From Paractinoplanes pyxinae (GTDB lineage Bacteria; Actinomycetota; Actinomycetes; Mycobacteriales; Micromonosporaceae), in assembly GCF_026626335.1 (NCBI RefSeq), contig NZ_JAPNTZ010000005.1:62001-126000 (forward strand): DNA of 64,000 bases, given 5' to 3'. Below the pieces are notes generated by a model, which had not been told where the DNA came from, searched no databases, and saw only the letters and a program-made list of their open reading frames with translations. Both the position numbers and the translations under genes were made by a program. Positions 59,955 through 64,000 of this stretch are shown here, piece by piece. The stretch's first letter is position 1. Each line of letters opens with the position of its first letter.

Positions 59955-61145
59955 ATGCGAGCCGTCCTCACCGAACTGACCGTGCCGCGCTACCTGCTGA
60001 CCGCCGCCACCCGCCGCATGGGCCTCATGCTCTCGCTGCGCGACGACGTCCCCGAGCCCGCGCTGCCTGCCGCGCCCGGCTGGGTGCGCTTGCGCCCGGA
60101 GCTGGCCGGCATCTGCGGCAGCGACGTCGGCGTCGCCCGGGCCAAGTCGTCGCTGGTGCTGAGCGCCTTCTACGCCGCCCGCCGCCAGATCCTGGGCCAC
60201 GAGATCGTCGCCGTCACCGAAGAGGGCGAGCGCGTCGTCGTCGACCCGATCATCTCGTGCGCGCACCGCGGCTTCCCGCTCTGCCGTTCGTGTGATGACG
60301 GTTTCCCGTACGTTTGTGAGCGCTTCGATCAACCCGGTGTCACCGGGTGCCAGGCGCCGTCGGTCGGGTTCGACGCCGCACTCGGCGGCGGCTGGGGCGA
60401 ATCACTGGTCGCCCACCGTTCGCAACTGCACCCGGTTCACGACACGCCGTCCCGCCGTGCCGTGCTGGCCGAGCCCGCCTCGATCGCCCTGCACGCCGCC
60501 CTGCACTGGAAGCGCCGCGGCGACCGCGCAGTAGTGATCGGCCCCGGCCCGATCGGTCTGCTGGTGATCGCCGCTCTGCGCCGGTTGCACCCGAGCCTCG
60601 ACATCACTGCAGTCGGCCCCGGCCGCTTCAGTACGACGTACGCGGAAAGAGCCGGCGCCGATCGCACCCTGCCGCCAGGGCCGCGGGTCGTCGAGACTTT
60701 GGCCGACCTGCACGGCGGCCGCGTCATCCGCCCTCGCCTGACCAAGATCCCCCTGCTCGAACAGGGCGTCGACGTCGTCTTCGACTGCGTGGGCCTGCCC
60801 GGCACCATCGACCTGGCCCTGCACCTGCTGCGCCCCACCGGCATGCTCGTGCTGGTCGGAGCGGCCGGCAAGCAACCGGTCGACTGGTCCCTGGTCTGGA
60901 ACCGCCAGCTCACCGTGCAGGGCACCGTCAACTTCGGCCCCGAACCCACCCTCGGCGGTCGCCACACCATGACCCAGGCCGTCGAGTGGCTGGCCGACCC
61001 GTCCTACCCCGTCGACGGCCTGGTGACCCACGTCTACGGCTTGCCCGAGTGGCGCACCGCCCTCCAGACCGCCGCCGCCGGCCCCCGCGCCTCAGCCGTC
61101 AAGGTCACCCTCCGCCCGAACCCCGACCTGCCCCTGATCTCCTGA
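59955..61145 (+). CDS. Zinc-dependent alcohol dehydrogenase family protein
   Basis: A 396-aa medium-chain dehydrogenase. The catalytic zinc ligand ICGSDVG and GHEIVAV (His-Glu), the structural-zinc cysteines CAHRGFPLCRSCDDGFPYVC (C-C-C-C), and the nucleotide-binding motif VVIGPGPIGLLVIAALRRL are present. Further support comes from DVVFDCVGLPGTIDLALHLLRPTGMLVLVGAAG. It oxidises an alcohol or polyol using NAD(P). The ATG at 59955 begins MRAVLTELTVPRYLL; an in-frame TTG-type start at 59919 is disfavoured. No operon partner is evident; it is divergent from the GH3 gene. Confidence 0.9.
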   Translation: MRAVLTELTVPRYLLTAATRRMGLMLSLRDDVPEPALPAAPGWVRLRPELAGICGSDVGVARAKSSLVLSAFYAARRQILGHEIVAVTEEGERVVVDPIISCAHRGFPLCRSCDDGFPYVCERFDQPGVTGCQAPSVGFDAALGGGWGESLVAHRSQLHPVHDTPSRRAVLAEPASIALHAALHWKRRGDRAVVIGPGPIGLLVIAALRRLHPSLDITAVGPGRFSTTYAERAGADRTLPPGPRVVETLADLHGGRVIRPRLTKIPLLEQGVDVVFDCVGLPGTIDLALHLLRPTGMLVLVGAAGKQPVDWSLVWNRQLTVQGTVNFGPEPTLGGRHTMTQAVEWLADPSYPVDGLVTHVYGLPEWRTALQTAAAGPRASAVKVTLRPNPDLPLIS

Positions 61146-61850
61146 CGACTGCTCCGACGATTCCTGGGTGCTTTCGGAGGATCCGGTCGCCACCCCTCCC
61201 CTCGAAGCAGAACCAGCTCTCCGATCACTCTCCCGCGCGAAGATTCGATTGAACGAGCCGATGTCTTTCACGCCCTGCCGCTGGAGCTCAGCCATACGAA
61301 CACCCCACAGCCGGGCCGCAACCTCACTCTCGAACATTCCTTCGGCGAATTCGGCGCGGATGTGGTTCTCGTCGAAAACACCGATCTCGTAGCCTTGGCG
61401 GCAATAGTTCAGCCACAGCGTCGTGAAGAAATATCTTCGAGCGTCCTCGTCCGACTCCAACCGGGCGAAGTCAACGATGCAGGGGCCGAACACGGACGGC
61501 TCCGCGATCACGTACGCCAAGAGCTGTTGCTGCCCCTGCCGGAGGGCGTCGATCCGGTGAGCACGGTCCTGTCGCGCTTGATAGAACAGAGAAGCGGCCA
61601 CCGACGCGAGCGCTAATGCTGACAACAGCGCGGAGATCGAGCCGTAAGCCTGACCTATATTGCTGATGTCACTGAGCTGGTCTCTCGAAAGGCTCGCAAA
61701 AGGAAGAATCACCAAGGGGGTGATCAACAGCAGGAGCAATAGCACAATGATGAGCAGGAAGCCGGTCGAAACTTTCCGGCCCGCCACAAAGGGCCGCATG
61801 GTCAAGATCGACTGAGTGGGCTCCCGATCATCGGAGAGTGTTCTTCTCAT
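61092..61850 (-). CDS. DUF6082 family membrane protein
   Basis: A ~252-aa protein with two hydrophobic helices near the N terminus (GFLLIIVLLLLLLITPLVIL and IGQAYGSISALLSALALASVAASLFY), then the conserved RQDRAHRIDALRQGQQQLLAYVIAEP segment and a helical domain (EDARRYFFTTLWLNYCRQGYEIGV). It matches the actinobacterial DUF6082 family of unknown function. The start is uncertain: 61850 (MRRTLSDDREPTQSIL) is chosen; 61910 and 61799 are alternatives. Its composition is less GC-rich than the neighbours, hinting at acquisition. It overlaps the end of the dehydrogenase gene by about 54 bases. Confidence 0.7.
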   Translation of the reverse strand: MRRTLSDDREPTQSILTMRPFVAGRKVSTGFLLIIVLLLLLLITPLVILPFASLSRDQLSDISNIGQAYGSISALLSALALASVAASLFYQARQDRAHRIDALRQGQQQLLAYVIAEPSVFGPCIVDFARLESDEDARRYFFTTLWLNYCRQGYEIGVFDENHIRAEFAEGMFESEVAARLWGVRMAELQRQGVKDIGSFNRIFARESDRRAGSASRGGVATGSSESTQESSEQSSGDQGQVGVRAEGDLDG

Positions 61851-61964
61851 GGCTCCAAGTAACAACACCGCATCAAGTCGAGCTGCCGACCGATCGAAGA
61901 CGTCCTGCATCAGCGGACTTCTGCACGCGAGCCGGAGAGCCCTGCAGGGATTCCACGGAGGCAC

Positions 61965-61970
61965 TAGCGT
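61965..61970 (+). promoter_or_regulatory. -10 box for the mini-ORF/DUF6394 message
   Basis: TAGCGT ends seven bases before the GTG of the six-codon mini-ORF at 61978 and 24 bases before the DUF6394 ATG. Confidence 0.5.
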
Positions 61971-61977
61971 GTGTGCC

Positions 61978-61998
61978 GTGACGAGGCGCAGCTCATGA
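61978..61998 (+). CDS. Leaderless six-codon mini-ORF coupled to DUF6394 gene
   Basis: GTG-ACG-AGG-CGC-AGC-TCA-TGA encodes MTRRSS. Its stop overlaps the ATG of the next gene (ATGA), while TAGCGT seven bases before the GTG implies the mRNA begins at or near this codon. Translation of the downstream gene may thus depend on termination of this ORF. Expression is inferred. Confidence 0.4.
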   Translation: MTRRSS

Positions 61999-62381
61999 GT
62001 CTTGAGAAGGTCATCTTCGGGTTCTTCGTGCTGCTCGCCGCCACGTTGAACTTTGGGTTCTTCATCGGCGACATCTCGAACCCGGCCCTGCACAACGAGT
62101 ATGAGTTGTTCGCCGCCGTCGTGGTCAATCTGATCGCCACCGTGCTGAAGTTCGGCGACCGCACCCAGATCGGGGCGGTGCACCTGGCCACCAGCCTCGT
62201 CGCCGACCTGCAGCTGATCGCGGCCACGCTGACCTGGGTCTACGCCACCCAGATCTCCACCGCGGGCATGACCCCGGAGGCCACGGCCAGCGTCGTCTCG
62301 CTCTCCGGGGGCGCGCTGCTGGCCAACCTGGTCTCCGTCGCCCTGCTGGTCATCGAGACGACGACCTTCCAGCGGCGATGA
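61995..62381 (+). CDS. DUF6394 family membrane protein
   Basis: A 128-aa integral membrane protein with about four helices (VIFGFFVLLAATLNFGFFIG, YELFAAVVVNLIATVLKFG, LATSLVADLQLIAATLTWVY, LSGGALLANLVSVALLVIET) and the conserved GDRTQIGAVHLATS loop. It fits the DUF6394 family. The stop overlaps the start of the potassium-channel gene (ATGA), so the two are translated together, and the small protein probably works with the channel in the same membrane. No strong Shine-Dalgarno is present before its own ATG (see the mini-ORF). Confidence 0.82.
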   Translation: MSLEKVIFGFFVLLAATLNFGFFIGDISNPALHNEYELFAAVVVNLIATVLKFGDRTQIGAVHLATSLVADLQLIAATLTWVYATQISTAGMTPEATASVVSLSGGALLANLVSVALLVIETTTFQRR

Positions 62382-64000
62382 GGCGGCCCGTCCCCCGCGG
62401 ACGTTTCCACCGGCACACGGCGATCGCCCGGCCGGCCGAGGGCGCCTCCCCCACCGTCTTCCTGGTTCTGCGCCGCATGCGGGCGCCGCTCATTGTGCTG
62501 ATCCTCATCTTCGCGATCAGCGTGCTCGGCCTCACCCTGATCCCCGGGCAGGACGCGGACGGGAATCCCGTACGGGTGGGCTTCTTCGATGCCTTCTACT
62601 TCATGAGCTATACGGCAACAACGATCGGGTACGGCGAGATCCCGCATCCTTTCACCGGTGCTCAGCGACTCTGGGTGACCGCCACCATCTACCTCACCGT
62701 GATCGGCTGGGCCTACGCCATCGGGTCGTTGCTGGCCACCCTGCGCGACCGGGCGTTCCGTGAGGCCATCGCCCTGCGCCGCTTCACCGGCACCGTCAAG
62801 CGCCTGCGCGAGCCTTTTCTGCTGGTCGTCGGGTACGGCCAGACCGGTCAGCTGCTCGGCCACGCGCTCGACTCGCTGGGCCGCCGCATGGTCGTCATCG
62901 ACCGCTCGCCCGAGCACATCGACACCCTCGACATCGACCCCTACTACTCCGACATCCCGGGTCTGGTGGCCGACGCCCGCAACCCGCACACGCTGGGCGT
63001 GGCCGGGCTGGAGCATCCGGGCTGCGAGGGTGTCGTGGCGCTGACCGACGACGACGAGGCCAACCTGGTCGTGGCCATGACCGCGGCCCTCGTACGCCCG
63101 GGTCTGCCGGTCATCGCCCGGACCGTCTCGCCCGCCATCGAGCATCGGATGCGGGCGTTCGGCTCACCCACGGTCGTCAACCCGTTCGACCGGTACGGCG
63201 ATCATCTGCGCCTGGCGTTGCACCAGCCCTCGTCGTACCTGTTGATGTCGTGGCTCGTCCACGAGGAGGGCGCCGAGATGCCGCAGCCCAGCCGCCCGCC
63301 GGCCGCGGGGCGCTGGATCGTCTGCGGCTTCGGCCGGTTCGGGCACAAGCTGACCGAGGACCTGCGGGCCGACGGGCTCGAGGTGACCGTGATCGACCTG
63401 CGCCTGGACGCCGAGCCCGGCCCGGGCATGATCGAGGGTGACGCGTCCGAGCCGTCGGTGCTGGCCGAGGCCGACCTGGCCGGCGCGGCCGGTTTCGTGG
63501 CCGGCACCGACAACGACGCGACGAACCTGTCGCTGGTGGCCGCCGCCCGCAAGGCGAACCCGTCGCTGTTCATCGGGGCGCGTCAGAACCGCCCGGCCAA
63601 CGCGCCCCTGTTCGCCGCCATGGAGATCGACTGGCTGCTGGTGCCGAGCGAGATGGCCGCCCGCGAGATCTACGCCCGGTTGAGCACGCCCATGCTGTGG
63701 CGCTTCCTGCAAGAGATGCCGGAGCTGGGCGACGACTGGGCGGCCGACACCCTCGACCGGATGCAGGCCTATTGCGGCGCCAAGCTCGGCGCGCTGTGGA
63801 AGATGACGCTCTCCGAGAGGGAGGCCCCGGCGCTGCAGCCGTGGCTGCGCTCGGGCGTGGCCGTGGGCGACCTGCTGCGGAGCCCCCGAAATCGGCAGAA
63901 GCGCCTCGACGCCGTACCTCTGATGCTGGCCCGGGACGGCGAGACCATCCTCGGCCCGGCCGACGACGTCCCGGTGCGACCCGGCGACGAAGTCCTTTTC
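62378..64000 (+). CDS. TrkA/RCK potassium channel protein (3' partial)
   Basis: At least 541 codons, running off the window end. Two transmembrane helices (LIVLILIFAISVLGLTLI and ATIYLTVIGWAYAIGSLL) flank a pore loop with selectivity filter TTIGYGE (residues 81-87). Two RCK/TrkA-N domains follow: LLVVGYGQTGQLLG (about 147) and WIVCGFGRFGHKL (about 312), each with GxGxxG nucleotide-binding motifs. The end (VPLMLARDGETILGPADDVPVRPGDEVLF) is the start of a TrkA-C-like region. It is a ligand-gated K+ channel or regulator in the membrane. The ATG overlaps the DUF6394 stop. Confidence 0.93.
   Translation, partial: MRRPVPRGRFHRHTAIARPAEGASPTVFLVLRRMRAPLIVLILIFAISVLGLTLIPGQDADGNPVRVGFFDAFYFMSYTATTIGYGEIPHPFTGAQRLWVTATIYLTVIGWAYAIGSLLATLRDRAFREAIALRRFTGTVKRLREPFLLVVGYGQTGQLLGHALDSLGRRMVVIDRSPEHIDTLDIDPYYSDIPGLVADARNPHTLGVAGLEHPGCEGVVALTDDDEANLVVAMTAALVRPGLPVIARTVSPAIEHRMRAFGSPTVVNPFDRYGDHLRLALHQPSSYLLMSWLVHEEGAEMPQPSRPPAAGRWIVCGFGRFGHKLTEDLRADGLEVTVIDLRLDAEPGPGMIEGDASEPSVLAEADLAGAAGFVAGTDNDATNLSLVAAARKANPSLFIGARQNRPANAPLFAAMEIDWLLVPSEMAAREIYARLSTPMLWRFLQEMPELGDDWAADTLDRMQAYCGAKLGALWKMTLSEREAPALQPWLRSGVAVGDLLRSPRNRQKRLDAVPLMLARDGETILGPADDVPVRPGDEVLF

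Overview
This is a 64-kb stretch of a very GC-rich actinobacterial chromosome. Third codon positions are strongly G/C-biased, GTG starts are common, and F420-type, SARP, SigE-family and DevR-like genes are present. Several families (DUF6082, DUF6394, DUF6918, an Actinoplanes-style Wag31/DivIVA) make a Micromonosporaceae (Actinoplanes-like) host the best guess. That placement is inference. No rRNA, tRNA, CRISPR array, complete insertion sequence or prophage was seen.

Layout. 1-7.6 kb: 3' part of a SARP/ATPase regulator, DUF402 protein, a DrrAB-type drug exporter, YjbR protein, a DivIVA/Wag31 paralogue, an unknown protein and a DUF3500 protein. 7.6-12.3 kb: a repeat-rich, unstable-looking stretch with a LysR/SDR divergent pair, a VOC protein, a hydrolase-LuxR fusion and a methyltransferase. 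The 3' tails of two of these genes have been tandemly duplicated past their stop codons. 12.4-21.7 kb: small membrane protein, GNAT, unknown membrane protein, a 17-bp repeat array, a 1086-aa repeat protein coupled to an aldehyde dehydrogenase, a secreted trypsin and a membrane-anchored P-loop protein. 22-31 kb: LCP cell-wall ligase, lipoproteins, flavin oxidoreductase, MBL hydrolase, orphan substrate-binding protein, ECF sigma factor, lipase, small SARP and DUF6918 protein. 31-41.5 kb: ABC-F resistance ATPase with a leader peptide and attenuator hairpin, GNAT, large subtilase, patatin-like membrane protein, QueA-like enzyme and SDR. 41.5-49.8 kb: DevS/DevR-like two-component system with a box array, HEAT protein, SigE sigma factor with its partner membrane protein, arginase-fold protein and the LVIVD/DUF305 divergent pair. 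49.8-56.9 kb: nitronate monooxygenase-thiolase-membrane protein operon, a decayed gene, MMPL transporter, VOC and phosphotransferase. 57-64 kb: small acidic protein, GH3 beta-glucosidase, zinc dehydrogenase, DUF6082, DUF6394 and a TrkA-type potassium channel cut by the window end.

Themes. (1) The ABC-F gene has a 10-codon leader ORF whose coding sequence forms one arm of a nested terminator-like hairpin, the architecture of ribosome-mediated attenuation. (2) Many genes have a TANNNT -10 element ending about 6 nt before ATG/GTG, implying leaderless mRNAs. In one 28-bp divergent gap two such -10 boxes face away from each other with perfect symmetry. (3) Short tandem repeats recur both between genes (7, 17, 18, 76-79 and 104 bp) and inside genes in frame (30, 36 and 42 bp). 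(4) A nearly identical 30-bp multi-half-site element lies in opposite orientation before the DrrAB exporter and before the hydrolase-LuxR regulator.

Limits. Functions come from motif and family recognition by eye; no database search was run. Start codons were picked from Shine-Dalgarno sequences, overlaps or leaderless promoters where visible.
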